The notes beneath the pieces are model-generated. The model was not told where the DNA came from. It was given only the letters and a program-made list of their open reading frames with translations, and searched no databases. The translations under genes and the position numbers were made by a program. From assembly GCA_902786365.1 (NCBI GenBank), contig CADACD010000009.1, forward strand, positions 1 to 64,000: a stretch of 64,000 nucleotides of DNA. The letters are read 5' to 3'. Below are positions 38,623 to 46,979 of the stretch, piece by piece. This DNA is from an uncultured Lachnospiraceae bacterium. GTDB taxonomy: Bacteria; Bacillota; Clostridia; Lachnospirales; Lachnospiraceae. The stretch's first letter is position 1. Each line of letters starts with the position of its first letter.

Positions 38623-38712
38623 ATGAAAAGTAAGATGATGACAGAAATTGTAAAAAAAGTGATGTGTTGTTGTCAGACTGTATGCATGAATATGGTTTGT
38701 TTTTTCATATGA
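38623..38712 (+). CDS. Cysteine-rich leader peptide (29 residues)
   Basis: A 30-codon frame behind a strong ribosome site (AAAGGAG, 9 bases before ATG). The peptide starts MKSKMMTEIVKKVM and then carries three consecutive Cys codons (TGT TGT TGT, 38665-38673), then further Cys at two positions, with many Met. Five Cys in 29 residues is extreme in this genome. A terminator hairpin follows at 38751. This is the layout of a transcription attenuator in which ribosomes stall on Cys codons when charged tRNA-Cys is scarce, letting polymerase read into the tRNA-Cys gene and the nifB-like operon. The mechanism is inferred. Confidence 0.75.
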   Translation: MKSKMMTEIVKKVMCCCQTVCMNMVCFFI

Positions 38713-38750
38713 TTTGTGTTCCTAAATGAATATAGAATATATATTTTCAG

Positions 38751-38782
38751 GCAGGTTCATGGTGATGTGAAGCCTGCTTTTT
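38751..38782 (+). terminator. Attenuator terminator downstream of the Cys leader peptide
   Basis: GCAGG-TTCA pairs with TGAAGCCTGC (one bulged C) around an 8-base loop, followed by TTTTT. It lies 39 bases after the leader-peptide stop. An A/T-rich hairpin (TGAATATA with TATATTTTCA, around 38728-38749) directly precedes it and might act as the competing antiterminator. Confidence 0.7.
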
Positions 38783-38829
38783 GTTTGGCAGAAAATGATT
38801 GATAAATATTCGTAAAAGATAAGTAATCT

Positions 38830-38899
38830 GGTGCTGTAGCCGTTGGAATGGCATAAGTTTGCAAAACTGAAGTTGGTGGTTCGAATCCGCCCAGTACCA
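38830..38899 (+). tRNA. tRNA-Cys (anticodon GCA)
   Basis: A 70-base cloverleaf: acceptor GGTGCTG/CAGTACC (38830-38836 with 38892-38898, one G-U), D stem of 3 bp GCC/GGC with GG in the loop, anticodon stem 38854-38858/38866-38870 with one A-G mismatch, loop TTGCAAA giving GCA, 4-base variable loop, T stem GGTGG/CCGCC (one G-U) and loop TTCGAAT. CCA is not encoded. The discriminator base is A, whereas bacterial tRNA-Cys normally has U73. It is transcribed in the same direction as, and inside the leader of, the nifB-like operon. Confidence 0.85.
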
Positions 38900-39006
38900 C
38901 TTCTAAAGCATTTGTGCTTTGGATTGAATGTTGAATTACATTTTGTTTCATATGCCGCCTAAGCGAAGCGGAGGGGGCAATGTATTTTATAAGAGGAGGC
39001 ATGCTG

Positions 39007-39879
39007 ATGAGTAATACATATAAAGATTTACAAAATTCCCATCCTTGCTTTGGAGGACATAAAAATAATGTCGGAAGAATTCATCTGCCGGTAAGTCCTG
39101 GTTGTAATATTGCCTGTCGTTTTTGTGACAGGGTAATCAATGATACAGAGCAGAGACCGGGAGTTACATCAAAAGTGATTACTCCTAAAGAAAGTATTGA
39201 AGTCCTTGAAAAAGCACTAAAGATATGTCCGGAGATTACAGTGGCAGGAATTGCGGGACCGGGAGATACACTTGCAACCGATTATGCCTTAGAAACATTT
39301 CGGCTTGTGAAAGAGAAATATCCACATCTGATAAAGTGTATGAGTACCAACGGACTTTTACTTTATGAAAAGGCGGACGAAGTAATAGAAGTGGGAATTG
39401 ATTCGCTGACAGTTACAGTTAATGCGATAGATCCTGAGATTGAAGCACAGCTTAATAAATTCATCATTTACCATGGAAAAAGATATGATGGAGTCGAGGG
39501 TGCAAAGATACTAATTGAAAATCAATTAAAGGGAATCAAAAAAGTAGCTGCAGCAGGTATCACAATTAAAGTCAATACAGTGCTTGTTCCGGAAATTAAT
39601 GGTGATCATATAGAGACGATTGCCAAGACAGTGAGTGAGGCAGGTGCAAGTATTTATAACATTATACCACTGATTCCGCAAGCAGAATTATCGGATAAAC
39701 GGTCACCTGTGTGTGCAGAGATTGATGGTGCGAGAAGTAAGGCAGGAAAATACATAGATGTTTTCAGACATTGTCAGCATTGTAGAGCAGATGCAGTCGG
39801 GGTACCGGGCAAGTCAGAATATGGAGACCAGATTTATCAGAGAAGATTACAGGTAAAGGAGACATTTTCTCATGGCTGA
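39007..39879 (+). CDS. nifB: NifB-like radical SAM cofactor-synthesis protein
   Basis: A 290-residue NifB core without the NifX-like extension. It has HPCF at 12-15, the radical SAM motif C33-x3-C37-x2-C40 in SPGCNIACRFCDR, the NifB-specific QRPGVTS segment, AGIAGPGD and the C-terminal C256-x2-C259 in RHCQHCRAD, which holds precursor clusters. NifB makes the carbide-containing [8Fe-9S-C] precursor of nitrogenase cofactors, so its presence implies a true NifB-derived cofactor. The AGGAGG at 38994-38999 is 7 bases before the ATG at 39007; upstream ATGs (38980, 39001) are badly spaced. It overlaps the next gene by 8 bases. Confidence 0.93.
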   Translation: MSNTYKDLQNSHPCFGGHKNNVGRIHLPVSPGCNIACRFCDRVINDTEQRPGVTSKVITPKESIEVLEKALKICPEITVAGIAGPGDTLATDYALETFRLVKEKYPHLIKCMSTNGLLLYEKADEVIEVGIDSLTVTVNAIDPEIEAQLNKFIIYHGKRYDGVEGAKILIENQLKGIKKVAAAGITIKVNTVLVPEINGDHIETIAKTVSEAGASIYNIIPLIPQAELSDKRSPVCAEIDGARSKAGKYIDVFRHCQHCRADAVGVPGKSEYGDQIYQRRLQVKETFSHG

Positions 39880-40246
39880 TAATAATCAATATAAAATTGC
39901 AGTAGCATCATCCGACGGGATAGTAGTCAACAGCCATTTTGGAAGAGCAGAGGATTTTTTAATCTACCGGCTAGAGATTGATAATGAAAATGACTGCTGG
40001 TTAAAAGAATTTATTGAACTTCGAAAAGTAGCTCCAGTCTGTCAGGGTGGAAATCATGATGACAACCGGTTACAGGAAACGGCAAAACTGTTTTCGGACT
40101 GTAAATATGTTTTGGTAAGCAGAATAGGACAGGGAGCGGCATTTGCACTTGAAGGCAAAGGCATTACACCTATGGAGCTTCCGGGAATGATAGATGAATC
40201 AATAGAGAAGCTGATTGTATATGAAAAACTGCAGAGTTTGTTTTAG
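39872..40246 (+). CDS. NifX/NafY-type cofactor-binding protein
   Basis: A 124-residue member of the dinitrogenase iron-molybdenum cofactor-binding family. It opens with YKIAVASSDGIVVNSHFGRAEDFLIY, where the N-S-H-F-G-R-A segment is the family signature, and ends with a Rossmann-like half. Such proteins carry NifB-co or finished cofactor between NifB and the D/K proteins. It overlaps nifB by 8 bases, so the two are translated together. Confidence 0.88.
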   Translation: MADNNQYKIAVASSDGIVVNSHFGRAEDFLIYRLEIDNENDCWLKEFIELRKVAPVCQGGNHDDNRLQETAKLFSDCKYVLVSRIGQGAAFALEGKGITPMELPGMIDESIEKLIVYEKLQSLF

Positions 40247-40339
40247 TCAGCATGGAAAAATAAAAGGTCATGAATCATATAGCTTATAAATATATGATTT
40301 AATATAGAAATAAAATAGTTTGAAACTAATAGAGAATAA

Positions 40340-41203
<864 letters not shown>

Positions 41204-41223
41204 ATAGGGGTAAAGCGAACACT

Positions 41224-41267
41224 AAATCGGTAAAAAGTGAAGATGAAATCGGTACATAGTGAACATA
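41224..41267. repeat. Tandem 22-base direct repeat between nifH and cysK
   Basis: Two adjacent copies starting AAATCGGTA (41224 and 41246) match at 18 of 22 positions and share AAATCGGTA and AGTGAA. The upstream flank (AGCGAACACT) resembles the end of the unit, hinting at a partial third copy. Possibly a protein-binding repeat or a small duplication. Confidence 0.6.
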
Positions 41268-41330
41268 AAAGCAAGAACATAAAGAAAATAAGCATGAAAT
41301 AGAAAATATAGGAGAAAGGAAGAAAATATC

Positions 41331-42320
41331 ATGGCAAAAGTTTATGAATCAATTTCGCAACTTGTAGGAAAAACACCATTACTTGAGATTAAGAACTATG
41401 AAAAGGAGAACAATCTTGAGGCAAAGATATTAGTTAAACTTGAATACTTCAATCCAAACCAGAGCGTAAAGGACAGAATTGCACTTGCAATGGTAGAGGA
41501 TGCTGAGAAGAAAGGTTTGTTAAAACCAGGTTATACAATTGTTGAGACAACAAGTGGAAATACAGGTATTGGTCTTGCAGCAATCGCGGCAGCAAAGGGA
41601 TATAAATTCCGTGTGTACATACAGGATAATGTAAGCCAGGAACGTTTTCAGGTAATTAAGGCATTCGGTGGAGAAACAATCAAGTTTTCCGATGAGCCTG
41701 TTATCGCAAAGGCACTTGCAGAGTCAAATGGTGACTTTGTGGCAGCTATCAAAGCATTCCGTGAACAGGTACTTTCAAAAGAAGAGAATATATTCTTTGT
41801 TGATCAGGTGTCAAACCCTGCTAACCCTGGTATTCATGAAGCTACAACAGGTCCGGAAATCTGGGAAGATACAGATGGCGATGTAGACATTTTTGTTGCA
41901 AATGTAGGTACAGGTGGAACTGTTTCAGGTACAGGCAAATTCTTAAAATCAAAGAATCCTGACATTAAGGTAGTAGCAATTCAGCCGGGACCAAATTCAC
42001 TTCCAAGTGAAGAAAATCCTGAACCGGAAGAAATTACAGGCGTTCACCCGTTTGAAGGAGTTGATAAGGAGAGAGTACCGTCTACAATGGACTTAAGTAT
42101 TTATGACGAGAAGTTCGAAGTTGAGACTTATCAGGCATTTGAAGCAGCAAGAAAGGTAGCAAAGACAGATGGTATTTTGATAGGAACATCATCAGGAGCA
42201 GCAATCTACGCAGCTACAGAGCTTGCTAAGAGACCGGAAAACAAAGGCAAGACAATCGTGGCAGTATTACCTGACACAGGACTTCGTTATCTGTCAACTA
42301 ACCTGTTCAAAGAAGTATAA
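41331..42320 (+). CDS. cysK: Cysteine synthase (O-acetylserine sulfhydrylase)
   Basis: A 329-residue PLP enzyme joining sulfide to O-acetylserine to give cysteine. The PLP lysine is K47 in NPNQSVKDRI, the substrate loop TSGNTG is at 74-79 and the phosphate loop GTGGTVSGTG follows near 190. NPNQS replaces the usual NPxxS variants but keeps the lysine context. It is placed inside the nitrogenase-like operon between nifH and nifD, which suggests that sulfide, or a thiol accepted by the enzyme, is the product of the reductase. Confidence 0.94.
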   Translation: MAKVYESISQLVGKTPLLEIKNYEKENNLEAKILVKLEYFNPNQSVKDRIALAMVEDAEKKGLLKPGYTIVETTSGNTGIGLAAIAAAKGYKFRVYIQDNVSQERFQVIKAFGGETIKFSDEPVIAKALAESNGDFVAAIKAFREQVLSKEENIFFVDQVSNPANPGIHEATTGPEIWEDTDGDVDIFVANVGTGGTVSGTGKFLKSKNPDIKVVAIQPGPNSLPSEENPEPEEITGVHPFEGVDKERVPSTMDLSIYDEKFEVETYQAFEAARKVAKTDGILIGTSSGAAIYAATELAKRPENKGKTIVAVLPDTGLRYLSTNLFKEV

Positions 42321-42341
42321 AATAGCAAGAACTTGATTTAT

Positions 42342-42403
42342 TATCAGATTTAGTGTCTGCGTCGTAACAGTAAATCTGATATGTTGATAATTTGCGACGC
42401 AGA
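42342..42403 (+). promoter_or_regulatory. Two interlocking inverted repeats upstream of the nifD-like gene
   Basis: Element 1 (42342-42352, TATCAGATTTA) is the exact complement of element 3 (42371-42381). Element 2 (42356-42364, TCTGCGTCG) is the exact complement of element 4 (42395-42403). The order 1-2-3-4 means the 11-bp and 9-bp helices cross as a pseudoknot or exclude each other as alternative folds. Element 4 ends 3 bases before the ATGAGG that serves as ribosome site for the nifD-like start at 42417, so translation control is likely. There is no T-run, so it is not a simple terminator. Confidence 0.75.
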
Positions 42404-42416
42404 AATGAGGTTAATT

Positions 42417-43898
42417 ATGTCATTTAATTTGGAAAGCTCAAATGTGGCAACAAGAGAAAACAGAATCGGTTCCATTACAGGCTACATTGGAAGCTTAAGT
42501 GATTTGGCTAATCAGAGTAAATGTGGAACATTAAAGGGATGTTCAAGATGTTTTTCGCAATCAAGCTCCTGTCTTTCAAGCTGTGCATTAAACCAGCTTT
42601 CTGCAATTCGTGATGTTGCTATTATCCATCATGGACCTGCTGGATGTTCAGTGGCAGGTGCAAATGCATATTATCTTGATAAAGTAATGGCAAGAAAACG
42701 AGGAGTAACAACCAGTACAGTTTATGTTGGAACAGATATGAATGAAAATGATACAATATTTGGTTCAGCAGAAAGTCTTAGAAGAATTATCCTTGAGGTA
42801 AATAAAAGATATTCACCAAAGGCAATCTTTGTCAGCAGTTCATGTGCGACGGGTATTATCGGAGAGGATATTGACAGTATTGTGGATGATGTAAAAGAAG
42901 AGATTGATGTACCAATCGTGGCAGTTCACTGTGAAGGGTTCAAGTCAAGAATCTGGGCAACCGGTTTTGATATTTCTGACCATGCAGTTTTAAGTTCAAT
43001 TGTAAAACCTCCACAGCAGAAAAGAAATACCATTAATTTCAAAAATTTCTATGAGAGTGCAAGACCGGAAATTATTGAGATGTTTAAGAATTTTGATTTA
43101 GAGCCGATTTTCTTGTACTGTAATTCAACAGTGGAAGAATTAAGCCGTATTTCAGAGTCACTTGCAACAACTTGTATCTGTGGTACACTTGGTAATTATC
43201 TTGGAAATGGTCTTGAAGAAAAATATGGTGTTCCATATATCAGAACTATTAATCCTCTTGGTATCGCTGGATTTGAAGCATGGCTTCGTGAGATAGGAAG
43301 AGTGACGAAGCGTGAAGCAGCGGTTGAAAAATATATTGAGGAGCAGAGAGCAATCTATATTCCTCAGATAGAAGAAATCAAGAAAGAATTAAAGGGTCTC
43401 AAGGCAGTTCTTGGTATGGGACCGGGATATACATTCGAGGTTTCAAGAGTATTAAATGAACTTGGAATTGAAGTTGTATGGGCACTTGCATGGCATTATG
43501 ACAAGAAGTATGAGAATGGTGATGTACCACCGTCTATGCAGTACCTTCTTGAAAATGATGTTGATTTTGAGGCAAGTGTTGCCGACCAGCAGAATTATGA
43601 AGTAATGAATATTTTGAATAAATACCAGCCTGATTTATATTTGTCAAGACATCCTGGTTCGACTGTATGGGCAATTAAGAATGGTACACCTGCAGTCTAT
43701 GTTGCAGATGAATATATGATTTTTGGTTATAAGCACACATTGGAATTTGCACAGTCAGTTTTAGATAGTATCCATAACAGAAGTTTTGAAAAGAACTTAG
43801 CCAGACGTGTAAAACTTCCTTATACAGAATGGTGGTATAAACAAAATGTAGATGAATTCTTAGAGGAGGCAAAGACAAATGGCAAAGCTGTTGGATAA
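42417..43898 (+). CDS. NifD-like nitrogenase alpha subunit, first pair
   Basis: A 493-residue protein of the nitrogenase alpha-subunit family. The three P-cluster-type cysteines are in place: C56 (SSCALNQ), C77 (HHGPAGC) and C143 (SSCATGIIGED). The cofactor-ligand cysteine, equivalent to alpha-Cys275, is C255 in CICGTLGNYLGNGLEEKYG. In the segment equivalent to the catalytic Gln191/His195 the protein reads CEGFKSRIWATGFDI, giving W180 and F184 instead. The His442 ligand position reads YVADEY, without His. This points to a different substrate from N2. The GAGG site selects the ATG at 42417. It overlaps the K-like gene by 20 bases. Confidence 0.9.
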   Translation: MSFNLESSNVATRENRIGSITGYIGSLSDLANQSKCGTLKGCSRCFSQSSSCLSSCALNQLSAIRDVAIIHHGPAGCSVAGANAYYLDKVMARKRGVTTSTVYVGTDMNENDTIFGSAESLRRIILEVNKRYSPKAIFVSSSCATGIIGEDIDSIVDDVKEEIDVPIVAVHCEGFKSRIWATGFDISDHAVLSSIVKPPQQKRNTINFKNFYESARPEIIEMFKNFDLEPIFLYCNSTVEELSRISESLATTCICGTLGNYLGNGLEEKYGVPYIRTINPLGIAGFEAWLREIGRVTKREAAVEKYIEEQRAIYIPQIEEIKKELKGLKAVLGMGPGYTFEVSRVLNELGIEVVWALAWHYDKKYENGDVPPSMQYLLENDVDFEASVADQQNYEVMNILNKYQPDLYLSRHPGSTVWAIKNGTPAVYVADEYMIFGYKHTLEFAQSVLDSIHNRSFEKNLARRVKLPYTEWWYKQNVDEFLEEAKTNGKAVG

Positions 43899-45177
43899 AC
43901 AAAGATATAAATGTGCACTAGGTGCAATGCAGACGGTTCAGGCAATCACAAGGGCAATCCCTATTTTGCATTCAGGTCCGGGATGTGCACAGAAGCTTTC
44001 GGATTCTATCGGAAGTTCAGGATATTTTTCACCAAATATCTTCCCATGTACCAGTATCAATGAGAAGGATGTTGTATTTGGTGGGGTCAAAAAGTTAGAG
44101 ACAACAATTGAAAATTCGTTAAAAGTAATTGATGCAGATTTGTATGTAGTTCTTACAGGATGTATTCCTGAAATTGTTGGTGATGATACAGGGGAAGTAG
44201 TCTCTCATTTTGAGGACGCAAAAAAGCCTGTTATCTACGCATCAACAGCAGGATTTAAGGGAAACAATTATAAAGGACATGAGCAGGTTATCGATGCGAT
44301 AATCGAGCAGTATTTAGAAAAATCAGATGAAAAGGAAGAGGGACTTGTTAATATCTGGGCAGATGTTCCTTACCAGGATTTGTTCTGGCTTGGCAACATC
44401 AGAGAGTTAGAAAAACTCTTGGAAGAAATCGGATTAAAACCAAATACGATCTTCGGATATCAGAGAGGCATTGAAAATATTAAAAAGATTCCAAAGGCTC
44501 AGTTCAATCTTTTGGTGTCACCATGGGTGTCTGTGGGCAATATGAAGAAGATGGAGAGAAAACTTGGCATACCATATCTTCACTACCCGACACTTCCAAT
44601 CGGAGCATATGAGACAAGTAAGTTCCTTCGTGAGGTAGGTAAGTTTGCAGGTGTTGATGATATTACCATCCAAAAGGTAATTGACGAACATGAAAATTAT
44701 TATTATTATTTAATCGAGAGATATGCTGACATGTTCCTTGAGACACGTGTTATGGCAAAACAATTCTCAGTTGTTGCAGATGCACAGTATGCACTTGCTA
44801 TCACAAAATTCCTTGTCAATGATTTGGGTCTGGTTCCGGCAAAACAGTTTGTCACCGACGATACACCGAAACAGTTCCAGGAGAATATCCGCAAGGAGTT
44901 TGAAAATCTGAATTATGGATTGAAAGCAGAAGTAGCATTTGAGACAGACGGATATAAGATACATAATGAAATTAAAGAACATGATTATCATGGTTATCCA
45001 TTGATATTGGGAAGCTATTATGAGAAAGAATTGACAGAAGAGCTATTTGGACATTATCTGAATATCTCTTGGCCGGTTCAGGATAAAGTAGTACTTGATG
45101 ACTTCTATGTAGGTTATACAGGTGGTATCAGATTGATTGAAGATATCTATTCAGTAGCAGTTCAGAGATGGAATTAA
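43879..45177 (+). CDS. NifK-like nitrogenase beta subunit, first pair
   Basis: A 432-residue beta-subunit-like protein. P-cluster cysteines: C12 (YKCALGAM), C36 (HSGPGC) and C95 (LTGCIPEIVGDD). The N-terminus is short compared with Mo-nitrogenase NifK, as in V- and Fe-only enzymes and in nitrogenase-like proteins. The start overlaps the alpha gene by 20 bases with a GAGGAGG site inside it, so a 1:1 alpha2beta2 complex is expected. Confidence 0.9.
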   Translation: MAKLLDKQRYKCALGAMQTVQAITRAIPILHSGPGCAQKLSDSIGSSGYFSPNIFPCTSINEKDVVFGGVKKLETTIENSLKVIDADLYVVLTGCIPEIVGDDTGEVVSHFEDAKKPVIYASTAGFKGNNYKGHEQVIDAIIEQYLEKSDEKEEGLVNIWADVPYQDLFWLGNIRELEKLLEEIGLKPNTIFGYQRGIENIKKIPKAQFNLLVSPWVSVGNMKKMERKLGIPYLHYPTLPIGAYETSKFLREVGKFAGVDDITIQKVIDEHENYYYYLIERYADMFLETRVMAKQFSVVADAQYALAITKFLVNDLGLVPAKQFVTDDTPKQFQENIRKEFENLNYGLKAEVAFETDGYKIHNEIKEHDYHGYPLILGSYYEKELTEELFGHYLNISWPVQDKVVLDDFYVGYTGGIRLIEDIYSVAVQRWN

Positions 45178-45202
45178 TGAATATGCAGATAAAATGATGA
45201 AA

Positions 45203-45312
45203 GGATAAATGCAGGCTGCCCGCAGTTATGATGCATGGGCGACGTTGTGGTTTTTGAAACGCAATATACATGGATGCGGATGTGAAGTAAGAACACAATA
45301 TGCATGGGTATC
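45203..45312 (+). promoter_or_regulatory. Leader element A (shared with 58622-58724)
   Basis: The element opens with GGATAAATGC (45203-45212) and ends with GCATGGGTATC (45302-45312). GATA pairs with TATC and ATGC pairs with GCAT, with A opposite GGG as an internal loop. A small hairpin CTGCCCGCAG lies at 45216-45225. The same three parts, in the same order and spacing, occur before the LysR gene at 58728. The next start codon (45316) follows 3 bases later and has no other ribosome site, so the closing helix may gate translation. Confidence 0.5.
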
Positions 45313-45331
45313 AAAATGTCATACAAAATAG
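45209..45331 (+). CDS. Possible upstream open reading frame (40 residues)
   Basis: An ATG with a good ribosome site (AAAGGAT, 4 to 8 bases before) opens 40 codons that run through leader element A and end at TAG after the start of the next gene. The peptide begins MQAARSYDAWATLW and contains HGCGCE and a late Cys near the end. Overlap with the downstream start would couple translation. The alternative is that the conserved bases belong only to an RNA structure. Confidence 0.3.
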   Translation: MQAARSYDAWATLWFLKRNIHGCGCEVRTQYAWVSKCHTK

Positions 45332-45807
45332 CAATTGCGTCATCGGATGAAAAGATGATTGATGAGTCATTTGGCTCAGCAAAGAGATTTTTGATTTATG
45401 AAATTACAGAAGACGGATATCACAAAGCAGAAGAACGCATTGTAAACGAAGGGACTGGTAAACAGCAGTCAGAGATTAGTCAGTTGCAAAATGATAGTTC
45501 TAAGCAAGGATGCAGTCCGAATGCAGATTGTGGTACAGGTTCCGGCTGTGGAACAGGTGCACAGTCAGGGTGCGGTTCGGGAACCGGATGTGGCTCAAGT
45601 CATGCAGTATCTGAAAAAGTATTGCTTGTTTCAGATTGTCGCTGCATTGTCTGTAAGAAAATAGGATTCAATGTTCAAAAGCAGCTTGAAAGAAAGGCAA
45701 TCACTTCATTTGATGTGGATTGTAGCATTGAAGAAGCATTACAGAAAATATCATTTTATTTTAGTAAAATTGACAAACATCAGTCGCTTAGAGGCTTTAG
45801 AAATTAA
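45316..45807 (+). CDS. NifX-like protein with Cys/Gly-rich insert
   Basis: About 163 residues. The N-terminal half (YKIAIASSDEKMIDESFGSAKRFLIYE) and C-terminal half (VLLVSDCRCIVCKKIGFNVQKQL) match the dinitrogenase cofactor-binding family, but between them lies an insert of roughly 40 residues rich in Cys, Gly and Ser, with repeated GSGCGTG-type units and about six Cys. Together with the DCRCIVC segment it has a dozen or so cysteines, suggesting a cluster carrier or storage protein. In-frame ATGs lie at 45304 and 45316; 45316 matches the family start. Confidence 0.8.
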   Translation: MSYKIAIASSDEKMIDESFGSAKRFLIYEITEDGYHKAEERIVNEGTGKQQSEISQLQNDSSKQGCSPNADCGTGSGCGTGAQSGCGSGTGCGSSHAVSEKVLLVSDCRCIVCKKIGFNVQKQLERKAITSFDVDCSIEEALQKISFYFSKIDKHQSLRGFRN

Positions 45808-45883
45808 AAAATAATCTTTGCACATCAAGAAGCAATATATGAGATGAAGGCGAAAGATTTTTATGAATAGTTATATAGAACAG

Positions 45884-45916
45884 AAAACCGAGGAGAAGGT
45901 GCGCCTCGGTTTTTTG
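45884..45916 (+). terminator. Terminator after the NifX-like gene
   Basis: AAAACCGAGG (45884-45893) pairs perfectly with CCTCGGTTTT (45904-45913) and a T-run follows. It ends the first nitrogenase-like transcript before the LysR gene. Confidence 0.85.
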
Positions 45917-45941
45917 GGTAGTTAAATCAAGGAAAAATGTG

Positions 45942-45960
45942 TGAGCGTTGTTTATGCTCA
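45942..45960. promoter_or_regulatory. Short inverted repeat before LysR gene
   Basis: TGAGC and GCTCA flank a 9-base spacer, just before a TTGACA hexamer (45963-45968). Possible regulator site for the LysR gene; the -10 box is poor. Confidence 0.3.
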
Positions 45961-46020
45961 TTATTGACAAGGTTCACCAAAATAAATAACAGCTCATAAT
46001 GGCAGAAGGAGTAATGAAGA

Positions 46021-46923
46021 TTGACTATTTTACAGTTGAAGTATGTGATAACTGTCGATGAAGAATGTTCGATGAGAAAAGCAGCAACGAAACTTTACGT
46101 ATCTCAGCCGGGATTATCCAGTGCAATAAGAGAACTGGAAAAGGAGATAGGATTTCAGATATTCCAAAGAGTACATAATGGTGTGGTTGCGACAGCTGCG
46201 GGAGCAGCGTTTATCGCATATGCCCGCAGTGCAGTGGAGCAGTATGAAAAAATAGAGACAAAATACATTCATTCGAAAAATCATAAACCTACATTTTGTG
46301 TCTCAATGCAGCACTATTCATTTGCAGTGAATGCATTCATAGAAGTTGTCAAAGAGTTTGATATGGACAGTTACCAGTTTTCAATTCGTGAGACGCAGAC
46401 AAATGAAGTGATAAATGATTTAAAGACATTGAAAAGTGAAGTGGGTGTCATTGCTGTCAGTGATTTTAACAGGCAGATGTTAAAACGACTTTTTGCAGAC
46501 TATAGTCTTGAGTTTCATCCATTATTTTACTGTAACACATATGTTTATCTATGGAAGGAACATCCTTTGGCAGACAGAGAAGAATTGTCGTTAGAAGAAC
46601 TTCAGGATTATCCATGTATGGTATTTGACCAGGGTGATAACAATTCTTTTTATTTCAGAGAAGAGGCACTGCCGACATATGATTACAGGAAAACGATTAA
46701 CACCAATGAGAGAGCTACATCGATGGAGCTGTTAATCGGACTCAACGGATATGCAGTAGGTGTGGGACTCTTAGAAGACGGATTGGGAAGAGTTGATTAC
46801 AAGACGATTAAATTAAGAGAAGAGGATATTTTAACATTGGGATATCTAGTGAGAAAAGGGATGCCACTTAGTGAATTTGGAGAGAGATTTGTGAGTAAAT
46901 TGGAAAAATTCAAAAAGATATGA
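46021..46923 (+). CDS. LysR-family regulator, first copy
   Basis: A 300-residue LysR protein. The N-terminal helix-turn-helix covers about 1-60 (MTILQLKYVITVDEECSMRKAATKLYVSQPGLSSAIRELEKEIG, here split) and the rest is the periplasmic-binding-like effector domain (KPTFCVSMQHYSFAVNAFIEV onward). It starts with TTG behind AAGGAG. It is closely similar to the LysR protein at 58728 along its entire length. Placed between the two D/K pairs, it probably activates the locus in response to a sulfur metabolite such as O-acetylserine; the effector is inferred from CysB/CmbR-type relatives. Confidence 0.92.
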   Translation: MTILQLKYVITVDEECSMRKAATKLYVSQPGLSSAIRELEKEIGFQIFQRVHNGVVATAAGAAFIAYARSAVEQYEKIETKYIHSKNHKPTFCVSMQHYSFAVNAFIEVVKEFDMDSYQFSIRETQTNEVINDLKTLKSEVGVIAVSDFNRQMLKRLFADYSLEFHPLFYCNTYVYLWKEHPLADREELSLEELQDYPCMVFDQGDNNSFYFREEALPTYDYRKTINTNERATSMELLIGLNGYAVGVGLLEDGLGRVDYKTIKLREEDILTLGYLVRKGMPLSEFGERFVSKLEKFKKI

Positions 46924-46979
46924 TAGAAGATGAATCAAAATGCAAGTGAAAATTTAAAATGTAGGAAAGGTGGATGATT

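Larger units (their letters stand above)
38374..39006. other. Leader region of the nitrogenase-like locus
   Basis: About 630 bases between comF and the nifB-like gene. In order it holds the comF terminator, a near-consensus promoter, a palindrome, a Cys-rich leader peptide gene, a second terminator and a tRNA-Cys gene; each is listed separately. Between the tRNA and nifB lies a short C/G-rich inverted repeat (CCGC...GCGG near 38955-38971). Confidence 0.7.

Noticed and set aside
38757-39002. An 81-residue minus-strand reading frame over the tRNA-Cys gene (contains GGFEPPTS)
   Set aside because: This peptide pattern is a well-known artefact of reading antisense to a tRNA T arm; the frame covers the tRNA and has no coding support.
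41224-41267. CRISPR repeats
   Set aside because: The two 22-base units are directly adjacent without spacers and no cas genes are present.
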